Source: Tetraselmis striata (taxonomy: Eukaryota > Chlorophyta > Chlorodendrophyceae > Chlorodendrales > Chlorodendraceae). From it: a stretch of DNA of 64,000 nt. Shown here piece after piece: positions 1-10,137 of the stretch. Made by a program: the position numbers and the translations under genes. Each line of letters starts with the position of its first letter. The first letter of the stretch is position 1. The DNA lies in assembly GCA_006384855.1 (NCBI GenBank), contig VCJN01002068.1, forward strand, positions 1-64,000, in the 5' to 3' direction. The notes beneath the pieces are model-generated. The model did no database searches and had not been told where the DNA came from. It saw nothing but the letters and a program-made list of their open reading frames with translations.

Positions 1-670
1 TGGCAGCGCTCTATTTAACGCTAGGTATTTTACCAGCGCGCACAACAATCGCGCTCCTGCTGGTACGCAGGCGTAAGTACAGGTTACTTGCACCCCATGT
101 GGGTACTCGTAATACTGTCCTGCACTACTAGTCGCCTTGTAGTCGCGCGTACTGTCGCCTCGTCGTCCTCGTACCAGTACTTCGCCTTCACTTGTACTCG
201 CACTCGCAATGCTCATACTCGTACTTCGCTTGGCTTGTACTCGTTCTCGTCCGCCTCAGTCGCCAGTTCTTCGCTCCTCCGTCGGCTCCCGCAGTACAAA
301 GTACAGCAGTGTAGAGTACATAACACCTGCTTTAGGACTAATCTATGGCTAGACCACTATTCGGCCTAAGTCCTAAAAGGGCTGTAACAGCCACGCTGCT
401 CTGCGTGCAAGTCCCGCACACGTATCTGTCACAGGGCCCAAAGCCCAGGTTGGAGTTCTTCGCGTCTCTGGCAGGGCAGAAACGCCTATGTATTCTATAC
501 TCATCACGAGACAGAAACCCGGCGACAAACATGCGCGCTATGTGGCTTGTGATATGTAAGGGAGGCGTTGTAATCGACAATTACATAACGGAGGTCGCGT
601 TATCGCAAAGGATCCCCTTGCTGATAGAGCCAGTGCGCGCATAGAATCGACAGTGAGGCCATATGTAACT
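1..670. other. intergenic, no gene recognised
   Basis: Several short open frames overlap on both strands, but none has a recognisable domain, splice signals or consistent codon use. The stretch lies beyond the 3' end of the MULE copy. It could include that element's terminal region, but I could not identify terminal inverted repeats. Confidence 0.4.
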
Positions 671-1109
671 CTACTTTGTCGCTAGCGATGCCTTGCCTCG
701 AAGAGTCTCCGCCAAGGACATGTCGAGTTCAGCCGCGCCGTCACTCCCACTGTCTGCCTCGGAATGGGGGGAAGTTCTGGGGGTTGCGACTTGGTCGCAA
801 GCGGGATCGTAGCTCGGCAGCTTTAGCGGCCTCTTCGGCGGTCGTTCTCTGCGGCGTGGCTTCCTAGACCATAAGATGTCAGGGCTGGAAGCAGATTGGA
901 CACCGAATTCGGCATCCAGCTCGGCCATGAGTCGACGACGCTCGTCATCCGGAGAGACGGCGGCAACTACCTTACTGATGGGGACTTGAGGCCTCCTTTT
1001 ATTGACGGGGTTGTCGCGGTCACGTGGCGCGGCCTTCGACACGCAAGGGCTGGGCCGCGCGCGCTTGCGGGACTGTTGGCCCCTTGCGTTTCCTGCGGGC
1101 GTACTCTGC

Positions 1110-4030
1110 TCAAGCTGCCGAGGCGTCGTGCGCCGCGACTGGTTTAGCGCCGGGTTTTCGAGGTCGGCCGCGCTTGCGGGGTTCCAGCCCGCCGCTACTC
1201 TTCTCCGGTGGGGGTCCCTGAAGTCCGTCGACGGGCCCGGCAACGCCCTTGGCCGTTGTAGCTGCCGAAGGGACATGGGGGCGGTCGCGCCTGAGTGCCA
1301 TTTGGCCCCTACCAAGCCCCGCCGGCGATACGCTCAGGTCCGGGCATCCCATGGGGACCGAGGGTGCAACATGCTTGCGGGGACGCCCGCGCTTGCGGGG
1401 CTCCAGCCCGTCGCATGCGCCTGTGTCCTCCCCGGGGACAGGTGAATCTTGTGTTTGCTGAAGATCGGCCACACGTTCTGTGACAAGCGTGGTAACTGAC
1501 GGTGTCGCCGGGGGAATGCGCGCCGGGGGCTGACGCGGTTGACGCGCAGTCGCGACAATGCCCGAACAACCTGCGCCTCGTCCTCGCCCTAGAGCCCTGC
1601 CTCGTCCACGCCTCCCAACTCCCCCTCGTCCCCGGCCACGCATGCGCCCTGCGCCGTCTGGTGGTTGGACCTGCAAAGCTGGAACGCCGTGCGCAGCTCG
1701 GTGCGGCGGGTTCTGGCCCGCCATGCCTACGACGCCCTGCTCGAAACGCAGGCGAACATCCGTATCGTGAAGTGCACGCCAGAGATAAAGGTGGCTGCAC
1801 TGCCGGTACCTTCTGAACTCGTCGCAGTCGCAGGAACCCCCGTTGTCGCCCGCAGAAACGCACTTCATGCGACAACAAACTCTGCGGACGGCTTGCAAGG
1901 AGCGACAAGGTTGGGGCAGCATTCCTCGCCTGCTGTTGGTATACGCGACAATGCGCGCCAGGGTGACTTGGTCCTCGGAGTGGGAGTCGGCGTTAACGAA
2001 CAACTCGCCGTCATGCCACATGTAGAGGTTTAGCCCACGCCTGTCGGGATTTAAGAAGTCATTAGCGCCGTGAATGTAGTGCGAGAATTCCTGCTGCAAA
2101 CCGGAGTTGAAGTCCTCGTACAACTCAGTGTGTTGCGCGCCTTGATGCTTGCATAGGTCGGGGAAGCCCTCCTCGAGCAGGGTGTCAGTCGGCCGGCGAC
2201 GTTTGCCAAACTGTTCGTCGCATTTGCTTGCGCGGTGCCAGCTCTCCTGCGAGTTGGTAGACGCAGGAACACCTGCTACACCTGGGGCGCAGTTGATCCA
2301 GGTTAGGTTGCTGCCTAAGTACTCGTTCTCGAGCCAGCGCGCCGCCCGTCTCTCACCAACTCGACGCCACTCCGCCATCAAAACCTCGGCGACGGCTTCA
2401 GCTTGCTCGCGTGTACTGCTTTCGTAGATCGTGGTGATAGTCTCCAGACACAACGATCTGTTGCGTTCGTGAGTGAGGACAGGGTAGCTGCGGCCATCCT
2501 CCTTCAACCTAGTGCCCCTGGTCTTAATCGTCCGAAAGAGGTGGTGGGTAGCAGGTAACAGCTTGCGGCGGCGGTTATAACACACGTTCAAGCAAGTTCT
2601 GTGGTCCGACCCGATTCCAACTTATAGACAGAGATAGACGGGCGTCACCTTGGCCGCGGGGAACATCGTCCTAATTGCCAAAACCACTCCAGAGCCCTTG
2701 TCGGAGACAACAGCACTAGGGTCGAGGGCGACGCCAAAAAGCTCGCGACAGGTTGACGAGAGACCCCGAAAGAGTGTCAGAAAGGCAGGCGCAGCCTCAG
2801 AGCGAGCGAAGCAAAACGCAATTGGCAAGAACGTGTTGACGAGTTTCCGTTTGAAGCTGGATTTTCTGATCGTAGTCGTGCCGACTGTCAGAAGGACCCA
2901 CTTGTTGAACGACACCTTGTGCGTGCCGTCAGTCATAAGGTGCAAGGGCAGTCCAGAAAGCAAAGCCATCCGAAGCGTGGTCAAGAGCTCGAGTGAAGAA
3001 AACGCCACAGCACTCGACTCCTCATCTACTCCGTCTCGGAGCACAACCAAGTCAGTTTTTGACACTCTATCCAACGAAGTCCCGGATGGCAATGCCTTTG
3101 ACTCGGCCCACTCGCGCAGATCGTGAAAAGATGTGAGCTGAAACGCTCCTTTGCCGAGCTTGATCAAATACTTTTTCCAGCGCCGTAGCTGAGTTAGGAG
3201 CTGGGGCCGCATGCCATCCAAAACTCCGGCAGCGCGTATGGTCGAGCGTGGTACATGCTCCAACGCATTCTTTGGCGACATTCCCCGAAGCAGGAGCGGC
3301 TGCAGTATGCCCCGAAGCGACTGAGGTACACCCTCCCCACCACGGATCTCGACAAGTGTAGTCGTGTGAACATCGTTGCTGAACTGCAACTCCCACTTGC
3401 CGGTTCGCTTGTTGACAACCGCGCGCATCCGGGCCGGGCAGGCTACATGCTGCCGGCACTGGTACACCTGTAAACAAACAGAGTTCCGTTGGTTCGACCG
3501 CAGGTGACTGCTATCTGCACGCGGAAATTATTTGACGAGGGGCAGCATACCTTTGTAGCCGCCGAGGCATACAAAAACCGCCATTTAGTAGGGAGGCCTG
3601 AGATCACCGACTTGACCGCTTTGTAGTCGGCATATTCAGTGTGGCCGTCTTCGGCAGGAAGCCAGTGACTACCGATATGGTGTGGTTGTACCTCAGCCTC
3701 AGCCGGGGTGGGCCGTGGGGCGCCTGCAACTGCCGTGTCGGAACGCCTTGCGCTGCCTTGCATGCCGGGGCTGCCTGCGGCACCCTCTTTAGACGCCACT
3801 ACTTCGGCCAAAGACGCAGTGGGGCGCTGGTCGCCCCCCCTTAACGACTCTTCGAAGGTCGCAACATCACGCAATGCTGCCCCACGCGAGGAGACGGGCC
3901 GGCCGACGGCAGACCCGATACAACTTGTTGTCATCGCGAGAATAACTTCCCTACCGAACGTTCCCTCATGCGCTCGAAGAATTGTCTCCGCCCGCTCAAG
4001 TGCAGCGCCAAGTTCGTCGATAGCCCGCAA
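1110..4030 (-). pseudogene. MULE transposase (zinc finger, DDE core, SWIM finger, AT-hooks), one in-frame stop
   Basis: Cut-and-paste transposase of the Mutator superfamily, expected to act in the nucleus. Exon 1 (4,030-3,551) and exon 2 (from 3,467) join in phase 0. The junction restores a KWRFLYASAATK-VYQCRQ stretch with Cys and His spaced like a FLYWCH/WRKY-type finger. The catalytic core follows, with LMTDGTHKV, PIAFCFARSE and VVSDKGSG. A single in-frame TAA (2,622-2,624) then separates it from the C-terminal half, which carries a SWIM finger CDCDEFRRYRQCSH near 1.8 kb and two AT-hooks of the form RKRGRPRK. The frame ends at 1,110, while a basic tail is open in another frame to 671. The stop could be a true lesion or, less likely, part of a small unrecognised intron. 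MULE membership is firm from the order of core, SWIM finger and AT-hooks. Confidence 0.8.
3468..3550 (-). other. intron in MULE transposase
   Basis: An 83-bp intron with a GTATGC donor after an AAG codon and a TTTGTTTACAG acceptor, phase 0. Removing it unites two frames into one zinc-finger-like sequence. Reading through it ends in a stop within about 30 codons. Confidence 0.75.
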
Positions 4031-4866
4031 CCCATACTGACCCCGCAGCCCTACTTCCTACTTGTTTCAGCGAGAACGGTTAGGCAGGTGTGGGAGACGG
4101 AGAGCTGCCCCGACTTCGCGGCAACCTACCTACCTACCTACCTTCGGAGAACCTGCCTCGACCCGCCGCCTTTGCCTCGTTCCGCCGCCACCAAGTGATC
4201 ATGTACTTTGTGCCAGTACGTGCGAACCCTAAAAACCTGCACAGGGTTTAAAGCTATGATATTGTCCCATTTTCAGTGAGTCATAAGTGAAGTATAGTGG
4301 CCTCTACCGTTTACGCTATAATCTTGTCCCATTCCCGCGCTGGCCACCCCCCCTTAACGACTCTTCCAAGGTCGCAACATCACGCAAAGCTGCCCCACGC
4401 GAGGAGACGGGCCGCCCGACAGCAGACCCGATACAACTTAATGCCATCGAGAAGAACTTCCCTACTCAACATTCCCTCATGATCGTGAAGGAGTTCCCGC
4501 ACCTCCCCAAGTGCAGCGCGAAGTTCGTGTATAGCCCGCAAGGGGGAACCCATACTGACCCCACAGCCCTACTTCCTACTTGTTTCAGCGAGGACGGTTA
4601 GACAGGCGGAGGGGAGGCGGAGGACGGCCTCGACTTCGCGGCAACCTACCTACCTACCTACCTTCGGAGAACCTGCCTCGACCCGCCGCCTTTGCCCCGT
4701 TCCGCCACCACCAAGTGATCATGTACTTTGCGCCAGTACACGCGAACCCTAAAAACCTGCACAGGGTTTAAAGCTTTGATATTGTCCCATTTTCAGTGAT
4801 GAGTCACAAGTGAAGTATAGTGAAGTATAGTGGCCTGCACCGTTTGCGCCATGATCTTATCCCAGT
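3841..4866. repeat. 513-bp tandem duplication, two copies
   Basis: The segment beginning TTAACGACTCTTC at 3,841 recurs at 4,354 and the two run in parallel to about 4,866, with scattered substitutions. Each unit contains a short CTAC/CCTA microsatellite and the phrase AAAACCTGCACAGGGTTTAAAG. On the minus strand the first unit covers the first part of the MULE exon 1 plus its upstream sequence. The duplication may therefore have doubled the transposon's promoter region. Confidence 0.85.
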
Positions 4867-5747
4867 CCCCTGAATCACCCGTACGGGTAGCTTACACTTG
4901 ACTGGTACTGGTACGCGGGGCGTGCGCTGTCAGTGTCTCGGCGATCGCGTTTGATGCCTGCACGTCCTTCCCTGGCGGTCCTTCCGCCCCGACCTCTTGC
5001 TTTCTTCGTGGTCAATCCGTTCAGGCACTTCGAAACGTTGTCGCCGGCCAACCTGTTGAGTTCCGCCGTCACCTGTCGCGCACACGGCGGGGGCTGTTGC
5101 AGCGGGTCTCGGCTTGCGTGCATGGTACCCTGGGCGGCATTCTCTCTGCCGGTGTGCAGATGGCCAAGTCTGATGCGTGTGCTCGTGCCCACTCTGCGTC
5201 TTCTCATGTTACTGCTTCCACCCCGCAGTCGATGTAGAGGACCTTTCTGGTTGCCTTTTATTTTGGTGATTTCCGATATCGCCTTTTGCTGCTAGCTCAT
5301 GTAATTATATTATACCTGCACGTCCACCGACCGTACATATACGACAGCGTACTGAGTAAGGTACTTTGCCTCCGCCCCTCTACCACGTGTAATCCTTAAC
5401 CCATCACAGCATACTGAGTATGGGATACGCTTTCGGACAAGAGGCAATGTAGGCTTTTTCCTTCCCCAGTACTTTGCGTGCATTCTCTGGACGCTCTCCC
5501 TGTAACCAAAAAGTTCACAAGAGGCACGCGCAACGAAGAGCGCGGCATCCCACCCCTGTAGTCCAACAAACAAGCTCTACCGAGAGACCACCACTATCAC
5601 ACTGCCGGTGGCTGCACGCTGCTGAAATGGCAGCGGCGGCATGGAAGATACAAGCGAGCGCAGCAGGTGCTGCTCGCATTTTCGCGCACCCGCCAGTACT
5701 TGGCAGCCACTGAACCGGCTTTCTTATCAACTCACACTGGCGCGCGC
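4867..5747. other. intergenic between MULE and the TLC gene
   Basis: No ORF with recognisable content. It holds the presumed promoter and 5' UTR of the TLC-domain gene. An upstream in-frame ATG at 5,667 could extend that protein by 27 residues. Confidence 0.4.
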
Positions 5748-7618
5748 ATGCTGGTAGGTGGTGCAGGTACCGAGAGGGCAGCAAGCCGCAGCTTGCCGGC
5801 TTCAAGCGCTCGTTGTCCGGCGCGTCTCGCCCCTAGACGCTTGGCCCAGCCACCCCACAAGCGACCCGTTGCGCCCCCGTCGCAAAGTGCAGCGCTGGGT
5901 AGGCCCGGATACCGGCAGCAGCGGCCGAGCCCAGGCCTACGGTCGACAGCAAGCGCTTGCACTGGCGGGGGTGGAGATGTCGGAAGCGGCGGCTCTGGCG
6001 GGGGCGGGGGCTCCCCGGGCGGCGGTGGCGGCAGTGACGACCAGGGCAGCAACAGCGACAGGCTAGCCGTCCTCGCCGGGCTTTTGATGGGTGGATTCGC
6101 CATGCTCACAAAAGGCCTCATTTTATGGTGCACTGATCCCACCATCGGCGCCCGCGTGGCGGCGCTTCTCGACGCGGTGAGGCCATCCGGATATACCGCC
6201 TTCAGGGCAGCAACGTTGCGGTCGCGGGGGGGAGGGGGCAGGCATCGCGGAAGGAGGCCGCGCCAAGTAATTTCCAACCTGACTGCGCCTACTGTCATCT
6301 GCCCCATCAGGGGTACCTCGCATTCCTGGGACCCTTTTCAGCAGCACTGCTGTTCCTCAACCCGCCATGGGCAGCGACTGCAGGCCTGGTGGGTGGCCCG
6401 CCAGGCTTTGTTGTTACTGATTAATCCTGCCAGAGTTTGCTGGGGCTGCCCTAATTTGTCATCTGACCCACATTCAGAGAATGCATCTCATCTCATATCG
6501 ATGCCATTCAGGTGGTCGGAGGAGCTGCCTTCATGCATTTGATGGGGGAGATGGCACTGAGCGCTGCACAGGTGAGTCAGGCGCCGTTTGCCTGCATCCC
6601 TTCAAAGCTAAGGGTTTGCTCTATATAGAATAAGATGGAGGCAACCGGCTGACTCCTTTCTGAGCATGGCCGCGCTGATGTACGGGGGCTCCTGCGCGAC
6701 CATAATTCCTGGGTTCGAAGATCTTGATTTTCTGCCACGCATACCCGTGCAAGCCAAATGCAGGATGGGGCTGGGATTTATGGGTTCATCATGTGACAGC
6801 GACAGCCCTGTTGGCTGCTGTGATGCTACTTCGGTTGCCAGCATTCACTATGGACGGCCTGAAGTTGATGGGTATGCTGAGCTGTGCAACAGTGCAATCC
6901 CACTTCACTCTTCTTGTACTCCCTGGATCAAGTCACATGTACCCCCGGCTAGTTAGCAGCATTTAAGCAGGTTTACTGGTTGGGGCAGTTGTGGAGTGCA
7001 CTACAGGTATTGTGGCAGCCTTCTCAGAAGCGAGAAAGTCAAAGCGCCTAAAGGGCGAGCGATCCTCCGTCCTCGGCGTGCTAATGCTGGGTGACTTTCC
7101 CGTCCCGGGTCACCCTGCTCGCCCTGTTAAAATACACAGCCTTCTAAACTGTCGTGCTCAGTGCGATGTGGATCTCATGTGACTGTTTCACTGTATGCAG
7201 GCGCCTTCACCTTTCGCTCGCTGTACTGCACAAAGCTGCTGTGGAATTTTGTCAGCACTGGACGTCTACAGGTACTGACCGCTAGTGCTCTGCCTGCACT
7301 GGTCCTCCCTGAACCTTCGCAACGCCTTGTGTTGGCGCTGCAGGACCTGTGTGACCTTCTGCCCATCTGTGCCCTTCTCACATATAATACGCATACAGCT
7401 TATTAACATGTACCAACATATGCCGCTGTCTGCAGAGCATTGTGGCTAGGGGTGGGCCAGCTGTAGCAGGTCTGACGGCAGCGTGCATCACGCCGCTTTG
7501 GCTACTCAATTTCTTTTGGGCGGCAAAAGTGTGGATATCAGGCCTGAAAATGGTGGGGCTGATTAGCAAGAAAGCACCTGCACCCACAAACAGTAGTGCG
7601 CAGGGAAGAAGGACGTGA
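5748..7618 (+). CDS. TLC-domain (TRAM/LAG1/CLN8) membrane protein, eight exons
   Basis: Predicted polytopic membrane protein of the TLC family, whose members act in lipid or sphingolipid metabolism or lipid sensing; the substrate cannot be told here. Exons: 5748-6176, 6311-6388, 6512-6571, 6665-6712, 6754-6871, 6971-7006, 7201-7271 and 7436-7618. All have GT-AG borders and consistent phases, giving 340 codons. The N-terminus is Arg/Ser/Ala-rich and transit-peptide-like, followed by a long Gly-rich linker and then hydrophobic segments. The family signature is visible as WDLWVHHVTATALL (the HH helix), then VECTTGAFTFRS (the E-x-T-T-x-F-x-x-R motif) and the C-terminal LNFFWAAKVWISGLKM. Exon 4 is the least certain. 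An HPP-family reading was considered and dropped. A TGTAA signal follows 92 bases after the stop. The gene looks intact and host-derived. Confidence 0.7.
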
Positions 7619-8949
7619 AGATTGCACCTCTAGCAACAGCACATATTTATTGGACGCGTGCAGCTGGGACTGGTACAGTGATACTGCCTAAACCAGTTCC
7701 TGTGCCCGATGTAATACCCCCCTCTGAAGCCATACTGGCTGTCCACGCTCTCCCTGTTTAATAGGGGCATGACTTTGACACGAACTTGGTGACTGCGCAT
7801 ATCACCATGAAGACGTCCCCGTTAGCTAGCATCGCGGTGTAACGATTGCAAGCGGGTGCTTATTACAGATACCACTTTCACAAGTCACTGTCGTAGGTAC
7901 AGAAAACATCACAGCAAAGCACACATGTGTAATGTGCACCCAGCTATGGTGGATGTACGTCAATACCGTGCAGTATACATGATTTACTGATGGGATGTGA
8001 CGTGCACTGGCAATGAAATTGATGAAATAACATGAACATACATTTGGCCGCCATGAACATGAATACACATTTGGCCGCCATGATGTATGTGGTATAGATA
8101 CATGGTATCACATGCCGATGCGTTATATAGGCAGTCACTACATATATACGATATACGGATATACCTGCCCCGAAAGAGCAGCTGCTGGTGCGGTACGTTA
8201 TACTCATACGTTATACTCATACGTTAGGCGCTGGTGTTGTACTCATCGGACTCCGCGGAGCTGATGCGGCTGCTGGTATATTTTTTGCTGCTGCGCCAAG
8301 GGCAAGATAGATCTTATCCGTCTGGCTGTACTCATACCTACCCTTTGCTTGTACTATAAGATCCGTCTACTTATCCGTCAAGTTATGTGGAAAAGTATAA
8401 AAGTATGCTTCGCACGCGGTCGCGCGCGCTACGACTGTAACTGGGGAAAAGGCAATATATTAGAGCGTTTTCCCACAACCGTTTGCCCACCATAATAAAA
8501 TGGTAGTACAATCCACTGGCCCGCGGGCGATGTGATCTGCAAGCGGAAAATAGGTACAGCGCACAACGCTGATCTACTCGCGTGCGCGACTGCGCAGCCG
8601 CAAACCGCCATCTTGCGCACGCGAGTGGGGATGCCGGGCAGTCCAGTCTCTCCACCACCACCAAGACTGCCCAGAACCCAAACCGGGGCGTGGCAGACAG
8701 GTATACAGAAAAACGAACCCACGCGACACAGCCCTCCCACGTCTTAACCCGCACAAAATGGCGCAGACGCCCGGATCCGTGACAGAAATGGACGCCGCCT
8801 ACCTTCAGCGTAGGTCCGCACGGCTGGTAAGCCTGACACGCCGCCGCTTCTCACGTGTGTGCGTGCTTGTGCCCAACCTGCCCTGCATTACCGGCCATGT
8901 TGAGACATGTAGCCCACCCTATTTGACACCTGCCGTACAGGCTGGGGTA
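7619..8949. other. intergenic, short tandem repeats only
   Basis: No gene recognised. Two small direct repeats are visible: an ACATTTGGCCGCCATGA unit twice within 8,040-8,083, and an ACGTTATACTCAT unit twice within 8,190-8,226. AT content is locally higher between 7.8 and 8.5 kb. Confidence 0.45.
7710..7714 (+). terminator. TGTAA polyadenylation signal of the TLC gene
   Basis: TGTAA lies 92 bases downstream of the TGA stop. This pentamer is the characteristic poly(A) signal of chlorophyte algae. It supports both the gene end and the host assignment. Confidence 0.55.
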
Positions 8950-9209
8950 TGTTTAGAGCTGTGTTCTTGGGGTTTCCTTTTTCCGTCCCTGCACGTAGGG
9001 TATGCAGGGGTCGACACAGTACAGTTGCTTTATTTAGCACCGGTGCTTTGGCACTTGTGCTTTAGCACTGAGAAACCGATGTACGGCACGTTGCGTGCCG
9101 CCCACGGCGAGAACAGCGGTCACCCCCACACCCATCAAATATTGTAAATCATCCTCATCCGCTAGATTGGACCACTCTCTTAGTTTTGTGCAGGCCGCCT
9201 GCATGCACA
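8950..9209 (+). repeat. terminal direct repeat A1 of the YR element
   Basis: Begins TGTTTAGAGCTGTGTTCTTG and ends TGCACA. It matches 16,429-16,677 in the same orientation, including the shared blocks CACGTAGGGTATGC and CGCTAGATTGGACCACTC. Similarity stops sharply on both sides. Confidence 0.8.
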
Positions 9210-9368
9210 ACACTAACTCGCGGTTTCGGACCTTGCAGAGTGCTCAGGCGCGCGGAAACGGTACTTAGCCTCCCACTCTCCGCTCACGCTGCTACCACAT
9301 GACCAGCTCAAGCCGAGGCTCTTCTTCTTTCTTCTCCACGCGGGTCTCTACCCGACGACCCCTTCGCG

Positions 9369-10137
9369 ATGTCTGGCAGCGGCTCACCTACCGCCCCGCC
9401 CAAAATGATCGACGCCGGCAAGGCGGGGGCTGTCAGGGGCGTCGGAACGACAACTACTGAACCAGACCCCATCAAGGCGGCGCGTCGTAATGCGGAGGAT
9501 AATATATAAGATTGAAGCAACTCATCAAGGAGCAGCTGTCCCGCTTCTTCATCATCACTCAAGAGACTTACATGCCTGGCCGGCAGCCCCCGGAGAAGTG
9601 GACGCCATTCCGGGCGGGAACGAGGCCTGCGCCGGTGGACATGACCAAAACGTTGAAACGTTCGTGCGCCCTTCGCCCCTTCGAGCGAACCACATTACCC
9701 TATCTATTTGATAAACCGCCCTCGCTACGGCTCTGCCCAGTTTCGACAACGGGATGCCTCCCGACAGTCTGCGACGCCCCGGGCTCTTTCCCATCGCCCT
9801 CGACCGTGTGCTCGAGTACCTGCTTGGTAACCCTTGCCTTCAGCCGATGGCAGATAATCACTACCAGGCCGCGTGCTACGGGGCTTTCATCGCCGGCTCG
9901 ACCGTCGAGCAACGTAAGCTGATGGCGGCAGCATGCGTCACCGAGGGAATTACTCCGGCCTTCGGGCAGCGGCTCGAGGCCATGTTCCACAGCATGGAGG
10001 CCATGGACGACGGCCATCGGTTCAGTCTGGCGTACCTCCGCAAGCACTGGGACAAACAGATGCACCACGGCGACACCTTCGCCCTCGACGTCCACTCGCA
10101 TCGCGGGGGGTGTCGTGGGGCCCGGTTAGCCCGGTGA
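9369..10137 (+). pseudogene. gag-like region of the YR element
   Basis: A plus-strand stretch with protein-like composition. It opens with a Gly/Pro/Thr-rich segment and continues into an alpha-helical part containing LEYLLGNPCLQPMADNHY and LAYLRKHWDKQM. Position (first ORF after the left terminal repeat) and character fit an ORF1/gag-like product, but no domain was recognised. It is a fossil and is broken. Confidence 0.35.

Larger units (their letters stand above)
671..4030 (-). mobile_element. Mutator-like DNA transposon (MULE), copy 1
   Basis: The span is set by the coding parts of a MULE transposase read on the minus strand. It includes a basic C-terminal extension frame at 671-1109, which is open in a different frame from the main ORF. 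No terminal inverted repeats or 9-bp target duplication were found by eye, so the true ends are unknown. A diverged second copy lies at 55.7-57.1 kb on the plus strand, which shows the family is multicopy in this genome. Confidence 0.75.

Noticed and set aside
5732-6307. 191-codon minus-strand ORF opposite TLC exon 1
   Set aside because: It is a Pro/Pro-Arg-rich shadow of the Gly-rich coding strand; the plus-strand model has splice sites and TLC motifs.
6311-6571. HPP-family membrane protein for the 5.7-7.6 kb gene
   Set aside because: The Gly/Pro-rich helix looked similar at first, but the later HH helix, the E-x-T-T-x-F-x-x-R motif and the N-F-x-W end fit TLC and their order does not fit HPP.
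8950-9209. Ordinary LTR of a Gypsy or Copia element
   Set aside because: Although it starts TG and ends CA, the B-A-B arrangement at the right end and the tyrosine recombinase inside point to a split direct repeat.
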